Of a DNA stretch of 64,000 nucleotides, positions 54,615 to 64,000 are shown piece after piece. Within the stretch, counting starts at the first letter, position 1; every line of letters starts with the position of its first letter. Below the pieces are notes generated by a model. The model saw nothing but the letters and a program-made list of their open reading frames with translations. It was not told the DNA's origin and did not search any database. A program made the translations under genes and the position numbers. The DNA is from Nectonema munidae (Eukaryota; Nematomorpha; Nectonematoida; Nectonematidae), in contig JAUIRK010000969.1 of the NCBI GenBank assembly GCA_030549495.1, forward strand, positions 1 through 64,000. Reading direction: 5' to 3'.

Positions 54615-54840
54615 TTTTTTTTCTTATAAAAATGGCTCACAAGATGAATTTTTCAAGATTTTGTATATTAATTCAGTTTCAACTTGAAATTGTAAGTTCT
54701 CTTCTATTTGATCATCATCACTAAGCGTACACTGTGTGAAAGACCAGTTTCGGCGATTGAAGCCTCATTAGTTCCACTTTGTGTGCTCAAACTATGAGGT
54801 TTGAACTGGCTTTCTTCTGGTAGTGAGTAATTAATAAATA
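54615..54840 (-). pseudogene. Exon-like open stretch, minus strand, unrecognised
   Basis: Downstream of a TTTATTTTAG acceptor-like site (54846) the minus strand reads SLPEESQFKPHSLSTQSGTN, then EASIAETGLSHS. A second overlapping frame reads CTLSDDDQIEENLQFQVETE and on to a stop near 54622. The content looks more protein-like than the surrounding AT-rich DNA, but I do not recognise it and the two frames do not join by a clear splice. It could be a terminal exon convergent with MALSU1, or debris. Confidence 0.3.
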
Positions 54841-55319
54841 ATGCGCTAAAATAAATTATTTATTAAAACAATTTTTAAAATTAAAAAAAACATTTTTAAT
54901 TATGAAATTAAATATAAATTGCAATTTTTTGTAATTTGATTTTCGTTTAATGCAATTTTCAATAATGGCTGATTTAATTTTTTTTCTCCTATAGCTAGAT
55001 TCGTTTAACTTTATTTTAGAATAAAGTGTAAGAAAAAGAATAGGCTCTAATATTGAAATGATTTAAAAGATAATCTCTTTATTTTACGTGAAGGGTTTGG
55101 CAATCTTTTTACTTTCCACAAATTTGCAATGGCGTGGAATTTTTATATCACTCTACGAATTTAAATCTATATAAAAAATGTAGATCTAGCAAAAACCACT
55201 TTTGATATCCCTAGCAAATCAAAGAAAGCAAAAAGTTATTAAAAACAAAGTTGAATTCAAGTGTTTGAGAATCCTGTGAAAGAAAGAAAAAAATTTATTG
55301 AATGATAATCAACATTTAA

Positions 55320-56400
55320 AAGAAGCGTTTCCAAATTCACTCAATTCTAAGAGCACACAGAAGGCTAATGAAAGCCGCTGCTTGTGTCGCTCTATCACTT
55401 GTTGAAATCAAAACAAGATGTAGTAATAGTCGGCTTCTGTATTGATGTGTAGATATGTGTTAATGATTATATATGTAATAATAATAAAACTAATAATATA
55501 GTTCAATTTCATAAAAGTGTACAATGTAAGTAAATAATATGAAGTTTAAAAATAAAAAGTTAAAGGTACATATTATATGAATAAACGTATTAATGGAATT
55601 CAAATGCATAAAGTGTTAGAAGAACATAAAATTAAAAAAAAATAGAAGGAGTTTAAGGGGATACTTCAGGTGTGTTGTGCGTCTCTGGATTGCAAATATA
55701 ACATAGACTTGATGTACATGCTCGGTAGCTGTTCAAAATCGTTTCTTCAATTAATGCATCAACTTTTGCAAGCACATTTCCATCAAGAAAATCATTTATA
55801 ATGTGACTAAAAGAATTCCAACAATCAGGAACTTTAAAAACCATACTTTGCTTGCATACTTTCTTTTTCGCACGAAAAACATGAAGCTTGTAAGGAAATC
55901 TTTTTTTATATTTGTCAAAACTTCCTGATAATGTGAAAAAGTCAGCAAAGTTCAAGGGGCATTGACCAGAAAAAAACTTGATGGCAGTTTTAATCAACTT
56001 TATTTTATATATGTCTTGAATTATGAAGCACTTCATTTCTTTAAACTTTTCACTTGTATAGCTGTTGTATTTGAGGTTTAATACATGTCTGACTATTTTC
56101 TTTTGGATTAAAAAAATCCTATCCAAGTTAACATGACCCTAGTTTATCAATGAAAAAGAAAATAAAGGGTAAACAAGTGTCTTGTATAGTAAGACATTTA
56201 CTTTGACTGGTATGTAGTTGGTACCTTGAAATAATGATAACATACTATCAGTTGTGTTGCTAAAGAGTCTATCTGAAATTTCCAGGAAAGTTTTTCATCC
56301 ACTATTATACCAAGAAATTTAATAGATTCGGATAACCTTATTGTATCCACACCTATTATATATGAATACCTTAAAGAGTATATTTTTTTCAAATATTGAA
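55320..56400 (-). mobile_element. 5'-truncated CR1/Jockey-like LINE
   Basis: Only the end of ORF2 and the 3' UTR remain. The protein text parallels the end of the LINE at 46.4-47.0 kb. The 3' UTR probably runs to about 55320, judged by low coding content. 5' truncation is typical of LINE insertion. Confidence 0.7.
55653..56392 (-). pseudogene. LINE ORF2 C-terminal fragment
   Basis: SIKFLGIIVDEKLSWKFQID (56310) is the conserved post-catalytic LGxxxDxxLxW motif. A frame change and a stop near 56130-56190 precede LIQKKIVRHVLNLKYNSYTS and LDGNVLAKVDALIEE, ending in SSLCYICNPE. The catalytic RT domain and everything upstream are absent. Confidence 0.7.
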
Positions 56401-56931
56401 TAATTGTTTGTTTAAAATTTATAAATTCTTTTTTGTTACTGTATTAATTATTCGCTACGACTTCTTTTTGTAAATAAATACTTAATTACTAATAAAGAGT
56501 TTTTAAATCTGTTTTCTCTTTTTCATACCTTAATTTTTTACTCCTATTCATTTGTTGGTATAGGTAATACTGGAAACGTCCCTCTTATCTGCAATCCTAC
56601 GATGATTACCATAGGGCAATTCCACACAGGTTTAACCATTATTCAATTTTCAATTTTTTTTAACACTAACCTATTTTTTTATATCTATCAACTATGCTAA
56701 CAAATCATAGTTGCCAACATGTAGAGGGCAAAAATGGTAGAAATTATACACTGAAAATAAAAGATGACAGATTTATTATAAATTCAACAGTCAATCCACT
56801 CAAAATATGATGAATAGATAACTAATTTACCAGGGTAACATTAAATTTCACAATCCTTTTCCGTCATAAAAAGTATGTGGAGATTTTTGCTTCAGGGAGC
56901 AGCTTTGCTGTGAGTGCCCACTAGGGTAATT
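56401..56931. other. Unassigned sequence left of the transposase-like copy 1
   Basis: I see no gene. It may hold the missing upstream part of the gene family whose C-terminal side is at 59515-60050, but no motif can be read. Confidence 0.3.
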
Positions 56932-59503
56932 ACAAAAATGATTTTTTGATGAATCCACTTACAAACGAGGAACATTTATGTGTAATTTAATAATACTATT
57001 ATTATTTTTGCATTTTACAAAAAAAGTTCCCCCTGCACGTTGACAAAAAATTTGAAAAAAAAAAGAATTTTTTTAAAAATCTAAGAAATTTAATTTCTTT
57101 TATTTAAGAAGGTGATCATTATACTTAAACAAATTTTATTTGCACATAATAGAGAAAAGTAAAGCATAATAAAAAAAACTTAAAAATTTTTTTTCCTATA
57201 AACTTTAGATTCAGAAATTCAACATTTTTTGAGCACCGATGTAATTCCTCGTAAGTTTTACCGGACGTTCAGTATTTTGGTTGAATTAAACGAGCAAGTC
57301 AAGCTACTCTGCCCCAGAATGACATCAACAAGAAGTAGCGAAACTATTTTTCTTGTTGGCTTTCCTCGTAAAACTGATTTTGAAGATTGTAAGCAACTCC
57401 CGACCCAGAAAAGTGTGTTAGAAAGGTTGTTTTATTATATCAAAAAATTAAAATAACAATAAGTGAATCGTGTGGTCATGTCGCAGTGAAAGTTATCAAA
57501 ATATGGGATATTGCAAGCCTGCCCGCCTACATCCCATAAACCTTATGTTATCAAGAAAACTCATTGCATTTATGAAAGACATGAAAAATTGAAGAAGAAT
57601 AGGAAACGTCAAACAGGCATACAAATCAAGAAGATAGATGAGTTCTGTGTAGAATTAAATAGACTATTTGACATTGCACATTCAGAATTTGCTTCCTTAA
57701 TTCAAAATAAAGTAGATTTGGCTTTTCTTGAAGATCAAAAAGGACTAAGAAAAATGTTTATTGGAAAAGAAGACGAAGATTTCTCGAAAAAAAAACAAAA
57801 AAGAGGAATATAAGAAATGTGCTCAAGATAGTGAAAGAATGATGAAAATGGCTGCATTTGAAATGCAATGCGATTCTCCTCCATCATCTTTCGACAGTGG
57901 AGATGATGATGTCTTTGTGCCTGTTTGTGCTTCTTCAACTTCGAGTTGTGCGCCTTCTTTGGCAAAGACCAAAAGTATTGAAGACCCAAAAAGCGTAATT
58001 GAAAGTACCGATTTCATAGCAGCTATAGATAGAACTGGAACATCCGTGAGGAAAGCCATGCATCTGGTAGCTCCTGCAGGGATTGACGTGGATAAAATGA
58101 CCCTCTCTACATAGATCAAGAACCAAAGTGCGCTTCGCAATTGCTCAAGAAATTAAAGATGCATTAATCCCTAATACTCCATTAATAGTACATTTCCATG
58201 GAAAATTTTTTCCAGGTGTCACATGGAACTGGTGAAGCCATTGGTAAAACAGTTCTGAAAATATTAGATGATTGGCCAGTTTGTTCACGTTGGGTTGCGG
58301 GATTATGTTTTGACACAACTGCAAGTAATACAGGAAACCGAAAAGGAGCATGTTCAATTATTCAGAATAGAATTGATCTCCGGTTGCTTTTTTTGCTTGC
58401 AGGCATCATATTCATGAACTAATGATTGCAGCACTGTTTGATGTTTTCTTTGTTTCCCGGGGGTCCAGATATTGCCCAATGATATTACTCCTGATTTTCT
58501 TGACGAATAGGTTCTCTTAAAAAGAGAAGAGATTTTTGTATTTTTGGAAGAAGAAGTAGCAAAGCAACAGGTCCTAGATTATTGCGAATTCCTGGAATTA
58601 TGCTTAATTTTTATGGGCAAGCCACCGGTCCGAAAATTTAGATCTCCATAGAGCTCGTTGGATGGCAAAATGCACATATTGCCTCAAAATATATTTTTTT
58701 AGGAGTAAATGACAATCCAGGAAATTGAGAATTTACGGAGCATCTCTATTTCACCATCTATGTTAACGCCTGGTTTACTTCTTCACACGCAGCAAATGCT
58801 CTAGTCAATGATCATAAACTTTTGGGTAAATTAAAAAAACATCTCTGGACTCTCAGTGAAGATTTAGCCCCATTGGCATTTTTTTCTAACCTGATAAATC
58901 TAAAAGAAAAAGAAATGATGCTTAATCTACAAAATAAAAAAACTTTCAAGAGAGACCTTAGACGCTTTGAGTGGAAGAGATCTTCTTTCAAGAACTTGCT
59001 AATTGAAAATTTTGTGACCAAACGATCACAAAATTTTTTCAAGCTTTAAAACTCCCTATTCATATATGGAAGGATCTTACAGGAACTGTTCGTAGTCTAA
59101 AAGTTGTAAACGACACAGCTGAAAGAGCATTGGCAACTGATTTCACTCAATTCTCACCACGAAAGAAGAGGAGAAGCAATTTCTTTTCCAAGTAGTAAAG
59201 TACCACAAAAATTCAGTTAGTCATCCAAATAAAAGCACCTATACTTAATGTCAATTTTTTTATTGAATAAATAGAGGCTTTTTCATTCTTACTAGTGTTT
59301 TCCTTATGATATCTTAAATAAAACCCATATGTCTTGAAATCTTTTTTTTCTTTAAAAAAGAATTTTTTGAGATTTTCAACCTCTTTGAGGGGTGGGTAAA
59401 TATTTACTTAGAAACATAAAATTTCGCAGATTTTTTTTATAGGAGACACGATTTCACTAGTGTACTTTATAAAAATAAAGCTTTTACTTTTTTGGTATAC
59501 CCT
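56932..59503 (+). mobile_element. Unclassified transposon copy 1 (decayed)
   Basis: Tentative ends TAGGGTAATTACAAAAATG and (inverted) AGGGTATACCAAAAAAGT bracket a gene related over its whole length to the one at 60878-63072. Just before the right end, GGAGACACGATTTCACTAG parallels GGAGACACAATTCAAACAG in copy 2. The boundaries are less sure than in copy 2. It splits a second gene family, whose text resumes immediately to the right. Confidence 0.55.
57319..59250 (+). pseudogene. Transposase-like gene, copy 1 (broken)
   Basis: The ATG at 57319 gives MTSTRSSETIFLVGFPRKTD, aligned to MSTRSQENIFLIGIPLESD in copy 2. Recognisable blocks follow: SFLEDQKGLRKMFIG-like, FIAAIDRTGTSVRKAMHLV, ISHGTGEAIGKTVLKIL-like, GLCFDTTASNTGNRKGACS, FTSSHAANALVND and VVNDTAERALATDF. 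There are many frame changes and the middle is eroded. It diverges from copy 2 at many positions, so the two are old relatives, not a fresh duplication. Confidence 0.7.
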
Positions 59504-59514
59504 TCTCCACATGT

Positions 59515-60050
59515 AGTATGTGGGAGTTGTCGTTTAACCTTTGAAGGATAGTTGAGAGGAACTAGAAAAGTAATACCTTTTGGAATTCCAATTATATGGA
59601 GAGAACCTAAAAATCATTTTAATGATTGCTACTTCTGTATGATTGATATATCGAAGTATAGAAAAGTAAAATGTAGACAAGCGCTTCAGTATCCAGACAT
59701 ACTATTATCAAAAGCACCTATTTTACATGATAGCAGTTTAACAATACCACTATCCAAAAAAGTAAATGCAAATAATTTTGTTTATATTAAAACTTTTTTT
59801 TAAGATGAAAAATGTATATGACTTATCTGAAACTTTATCAAATAGTAGCGAAGAGACGGAACAAAATTTTGAACGTGGATTTATTTCAGAACCTCGCTCT
59901 CCAAATCAAACGAACCTGATGATTTAATCAAAGATTCGGGACTTGCTAAATCAGGAGCTGAACTTCTTTCTTCAAGACTTAACCCTATTAGTGCTGGGCA
60001 AAATTTGTCCGCTCAAGTGCTGGGGGGGGGGCGTAAAGTGCCCCCCTATT
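59515..60050 (+). pseudogene. Relic of an unnamed WREP/DCYFC gene family
   Basis: Text reads CGSCRLTFEG, then GTRKVIPFGIPIIWREPKNH and NDCYFCMIDI, then ALQYPDILLSKAPILHD. After a frame change comes DDLIKDSGLAKSGAELLSS near 59910-59970. I recall proteins with WREPKxH-DCYFC and a later L..SxAELL.SRL block as multicopy families in several invertebrates and fish, of unproved function; this recall is not a database result. The Cys pairs suggest zinc binding. The gene starts abruptly at the right end of transposon copy 1, is broken, and ends before the satellite in a G-run at about 60023. Confidence 0.5.
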
Positions 60051-60054
60051 TTTC

Positions 60055-60391
60055 TCAGATATTAATAAGTTTTTATAAATATTTTTGATGTTACATATAT
60101 ATTTCAACTATGCTGAATTCAGTGGTGATGTCCATCTTTTATCAAAATCAACCAAACCTGTCAAAAAATTGATTTATATTTGACAGCTCATCTCAAAAAG
60201 GAACTTTTTATTTAAATAATTATATAAAGTTTTTTACACATGTATACCCATTTTCAAATATGCTAAATTCAGTAGTGATATTCATTTTTATGAAAATCAA
60301 TCAAACCTGTCAAAAAATTGATCTAAATGTGACAGCTCATCTCAAAAAGGAACTTTTTATCTAAATAAGTTTATAAAGTTTTTTACACATG
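60055..60391. repeat. ~150-bp satellite, left block (about two monomers)
   Basis: Landmark ATGCTGAATTCAGT-like text recurs at 60110 and 60260. Each monomer carries ACCTGTCAAAAAATTGAT and TGACAGCTCATCTCAAAAAG, so CTGTCAAA and TTTGACAG form a short inverted pair. The block ends at ACACATG, exactly where the transposon at 60392 begins. Confidence 0.85.
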
Positions 60392-63387
60392 TTAGGGTGT
60401 TCCAAGCTTCAATGGTAAAAAATAAAGTTTCTCATTTATCAGCGCACATATGCTCATAAGAATCTCCTGTGTAAAATAAGTATTCACTTGAATTTTCAGA
60501 AAATTTTAGCAACAAATAGTCACCGCTCAATAGAAAAATATTTATTCATTTTTTTCTATTTTTGATTTTTAGACATTAAACTGTTCTAGTTTTTTGTTAT
60601 CTCTTAAAAATCTTTTTCTTACTTACTTTGTCATTTTTTTTTTGAAAACTAGCAAGAGCACAAGGAGGGTAATAAGCTAAACGTCTTAAAAATACTATTT
60701 TGTAGTCTTTTTCCAATGATAGGTATTTTGGCAAGTAATATGTTTTAGCTACAAACAGAGAGAAGATTGCTAGCGAGTGTTATAGTGGTTTAAATCATGA
60801 TCAAACTTTTCATTTATAACATATTTCCTTTTTTATTTTTTCATTTTATATTTTTGATATAAATTTTTTTGTTTAAAATGTCAACAAGAAGTCAAGAAAA
60901 CATCTTTCTGATTGGTATTCCTCTTGAATCAGATTTTAAGGATTTCAAGCAACTTCAAACCAAAAAAGATGTGATGAAAAGATTGTTTTACTTTATTAAG
61001 AAACTCCAAAAAACAGTAAGAGAATCTTTTTGTTTTGTGGCGAGTGAGGTTATCAAAATATGGGAGATTGCTAGTCTGCCTACATCTCATAAACCGTTCA
61101 TAGTAAAAAAAATTCATCCCCTTTATGAAAAACATGAAAAATTAAAGAAAAACAAAAAACGTAAAAGCAGAACACAAATTATAAAAATAACAGAGTTTTG
61201 TAAAGAACTCGAAAAATTATTTGACATCTCACATTCAAACTTTACTTCTTTAATTCGTAATAAAGAAGACATGAGTTTTCTTGAAGATCAGAAAGGTCTG
61301 AGGAAAATGTTTATTGGGAAGGAAAATAAAGACTTCTTAAAAAAATATTGAAATTATCAAAAAGGAACGAGTATTATAAGAAATGTATTCAGGATAACGA
61401 GAAAATCTTGGAAAGTACTTCGATTGGAATGAAAAGCGACATTTCTTCATCTTCTGATAGTGAAGAACATGATATTTCTGAAAATGCTTCCATTTCTTCA
61501 GCTGATAGTTTTGTGTCTTCTTCACATGATACTAAAAGTTTTGAAAACGCTAAGAAAGTAATAGAAAACAAAGACTTTATTGCTGCTTTGGATAGAACTG
61601 GAACTTCTACAAGAAAGGCTCTTCATCTTGTAACACCGGCTCTAAAAGCTGTAGGTTTTGATGTGAATACACTGACGCTATCTACATCATCTTTATATAG
61701 ATCAAGAAAAAAGTGCGGTCAACAATTGCTCAAAAATAAAAGAATCTTTTAATCCTAATACTCCAATGATAATACATTTTGATTCAAAATTGCTACCGGA
61801 TAATAATAGAAGTAAATTCGAGCGTGTTCACATTGTTATATCAGGCAAAAATGTAGAAAAACTTCTTAAAATCCCTAAATTGTTACGTGGAACTGGAGAA
61901 TCGATTGGTAAAGAAGTTTTGAAAACATTAGAAGATTGGCCAGCTTGCTTACCTTGGATTGCAGGATTGTGTTTTGATACAACTGCAAGTAATACAGGAA
62001 AACAAAGGAGCGTGCTCAATCATTCAGAATGGAGTTGATCACCGTTTACTCTTCTTTGCTTGTAGACACGATATTCATGAATTGATGATTGCTGCAGTAA
62101 TGGATATTTTTTTTGTTTCTAAGGGTCCAGATATTACTTTTTTTCACTATATTTAAATCAAAATGGTGCGAAATTGACCAAAGTTCTTTTCAACCGTTTG
62201 AAATAAACAAAATTTCTCCTGATGCTTTTGATGATTGGGTTTACCTTAAAAGAAAAGAATTGAGTACATTTTTAGAAGAGCAGTTAGTGAAAAAACAGGT
62301 CAGAGAAGATTATCGAAAATTTTTGGAATTATCCCTCATATTTTTAGGTGAGCCTTTGGTTCGAAAGTTTAGATCTCCTGGAGCTTACCACAGAGCTCGT
62401 TGGATGGCGAAATGCATTTATTGTATCAAAATATATTTATTCAGAAATGAATTTAAAATGAAAGCAAATGAAGTTAAGAATTTGAGAAGAATTTGCGTTT
62501 TTATTGTTACAGTCTATGCTAAATTCTGGTTTACTTCTTCACACGCAGCAAATGCTCCAGTCAATGATCTTCAACTTTTATGTCTTTTGGAGGATTACCA
62601 TAATGTTGATTGTAGTATTGCAAAGGCTGCTATTGGTAAAATGAGAAGACATCTTTGGTATCTTAGTGAAGATCTAATACCGTTGGCATTTTATTCGCAT
62701 CTTGTCAACCTAGAAGAAAAACAAAAAATGCTGAATAATCTTCTACATAAAGAACCTTTGAAAGGTGATGGAAGACGTTTCGAGTGGAAAGGATCCTTCA
62801 AAAATATGCGAATTGAAGAGTTTGTGACAAAACGATCGAAAAATTTCTTTGAAGCTCTGAAACTTCCTTTTCCAGCTTTAGGATGGGAAGATATAACAGG
62901 AACAGTTGCTAGCATAAAAGTTGTGAACGACATAGCAGAAAGAGCAGTATCGCTAGCAACTGATTTTAGCTCAATGCTTACCACAGAAGAAGACGACAAA
63001 CAATTTCTTTTTCAAGTAGTGGAGTACCACAGGAGTTCAGTTGGTCATCCGTGTAAAAAGGCATTAAAATAGTTTCAGCTTTTGATAATATCAATAAATA
63101 ATAACCTTTATCATATACTAATTACTTCTTATCCTGTTGGTTACATCTAAAAAAAAGAAAACTTTTCATGGATATCTGAACCAATGTCATTTACTAACTA
63201 CTTTTTATTCTGTTGTTTACATTTGAAAAAAAGAGGACTTTCCATGGATTTTCATACTTTTTGAGCTGTGGGTAAATAAGAATTTCTGAATCTAAAACTT
63301 TGCTCAAATGTTTTTTACGTATAGGAGACACAATTCAAACAGTGTTTCACAAAAAATGAAAACTTTTCATTTTTTGGAACACCCTAA
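60392..63387 (+). mobile_element. Unclassified transposon copy 2, inserted in satellite
   Basis: The perfect inverted ends TTAGGGTGTTCCAA and TTGGAACACCCTAA bound 2996 bp. The satellite monomer is broken at ACACATG and resumes at ATACCC, so the insertion site is precise. Any target duplication is at most one or two bases (T/A) and cannot be resolved. One gene fills most of the element (60878-63072), with 490 bp of 5' and 315 bp of 3' non-coding DNA. The gene is on the plus strand. Confidence 0.75.
60878..63072 (+). CDS. Transposase-like protein of an unplaced family (copy 2)
   Basis: About 730 residues if frames are ignored. The N-terminal ~170 residues are basic and helical (FLIGIPLESDFKDF, KKNKKRKSRTQIIKI). 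An acidic Ser-rich linker follows, then FIAALDRTGTSTRKALHLV, IIHFDSKLL, GTGESIGKEVLKTLEDWP, GLCFDTTASNTG and FFACRHDIHELMIAAV. A long helical part includes PGAYHRARWMAKCIYCIKIY and TSSHAANAPVNDLQ, and near the end VVNDIAERAVSLA. The Asp of HFDSK, the Asp of CFDTT and the Glu of NDIAER are spaced as a plausible D-D-E triad with an inserted helical domain, as in hAT-like RNase-H transposases; this is inference. Frame changes lie near 61345, 61745, 62000 and 62140, so this copy is not active. I cannot name the superfamily. Confidence 0.7.
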
Positions 63388-64000
63388 ATACCCATTTTCA
63401 AATATGCTGAATTCAGTGGTGATATTCATTTTTTATGAAAATCAATCAAATCTGTCAAAAAATTGATCTAAATATGACAGCTCATCTCAAAAAGAACTTT
63501 TTATCTAAATAAGTATATAAAGTTTTTTGCACATGTATACCCATTTTCAAATATGCTGAATTTAGTGGTGATATTCATTTTTTTATGAAAATCATTCAAA
63601 CCTGTCAAAAAAGTGATTTACATATGACAGCTCATCTCAAAAAAGAAACTTTTTATCTAAATAATTATATAATGTTTTTTACACATATACACCCATTTTC
63701 AAGCATGCTGAATTCAGCGGTGATATTAATTTTTTTTTATAAAAATCAATTAAAGTTATCAAAGCATTGATTTATATATGACAGCTCATCTTTAAAACAA
63801 ACTTTTTATCTAAGTAATAATAAAAAGTTTTTTACACATATATACCCATTTTTAAGCATGCGTAATTCAGTGGTGATATTCTTTTTTTTTAATAAAAATC
63901 AATCAAAACTGTCAAAAAATTGATTTATCCCAAAAAGAAAGGATCAGGTACGGTTTTTTGAATGAGAGAATTACGTTTAATAGAAAGTATAGGGAGGTTA
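63388..64000. repeat. ~150-bp satellite, right block (about four monomers, to window end)
   Basis: TGCTGAATTC-like landmarks at 63405, 63555, 63706 and 63859 give periods of 150-153 bp. The monomers are 80-90 percent alike by eye. The array continues the left block after the transposon and decays after about 63930. Confidence 0.85.

Noticed and set aside
55350-55450. Plus-strand open frame reading MKAAACVALSLVEIKTRC
   Set aside because: Short, without splice context, and within the probable 3' UTR of the truncated LINE on the other strand.
1-64000. tRNA, rRNA, snRNA genes or CRISPR arrays
   Set aside because: No cloverleaf with correct boxes, no rRNA-like conserved blocks and no spacer-repeat arrays were found; only a doubtful SINE fragment near 29255.

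Overview
The window is AT-rich, intron-containing animal DNA dominated by transposable elements. No bacterial signals are present (no operons, Shine-Dalgarno sites or CRISPR). The mix of hAT, piggyBac, CR1/Jockey-like, I/R1-like and RTE LINEs, together with 50-60 bp introns, suggests an invertebrate, most plausibly an arthropod such as a copepod. The species cannot be proved from the sequence.

Two host genes can be read exon by exon on the + strand. The first is a PRKRIP1 homologue (spliceosome-associated protein): five exons from 7847 to 38909, about 175 residues spread over 31 kb. The second is a MALSU1/RsfS homologue (mitochondrial ribosome assembly factor): five exons from 48079 to 54498, about 211 residues. 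All splice phases are compatible in both models. Nearly everything between the exons is mobile DNA.

Layout. 1-5165: I/R1-like LINE with RNase H (minus). 5166-7846: intergenic with two inverted-repeat relics. PRKRIP1 intron 2 (8121-18667): CR1/Jockey-like LINE split by a hAT non-autonomous element (13776-16930, 8-bp target duplication), which itself carries a Mutator-like foldback, a small hAT MITE and another small inverted-repeat element. Intron 3: a 2.5-kb foldback (19006-21478). Intron 4 (22107-38791): a CGGBP1-like hAT, a ZBED5-like hAT split by a Ty3/gypsy LTR fossil, and an RTE LINE tail split by a 4.2-kb hAT whose transposase gene has its own introns. 38910-42733: decayed piggyBac. 42734-47553: hAT-type ends enclosing a nearly full-length LINE with a PHD-finger ORF1. 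MALSU1 introns carry a 197-bp tandem duplication, a perfect-looking palindrome, a hAT end and a piggyBac bounded by TTAA. 55.3-56.4 kb: truncated LINE. 56.9-63.4 kb: two copies of a transposase-like gene family I cannot place in a named superfamily. One lies beside a relic of a second unnamed gene family, the other is inserted in a ~150-bp satellite that runs to the window end.

The host genes act separately (nuclear splicing and mitochondrial translation); their neighbourhood appears incidental. The main story is repeated nesting. Several insertion events can be ordered because removing the younger element restores the older one's reading frame.
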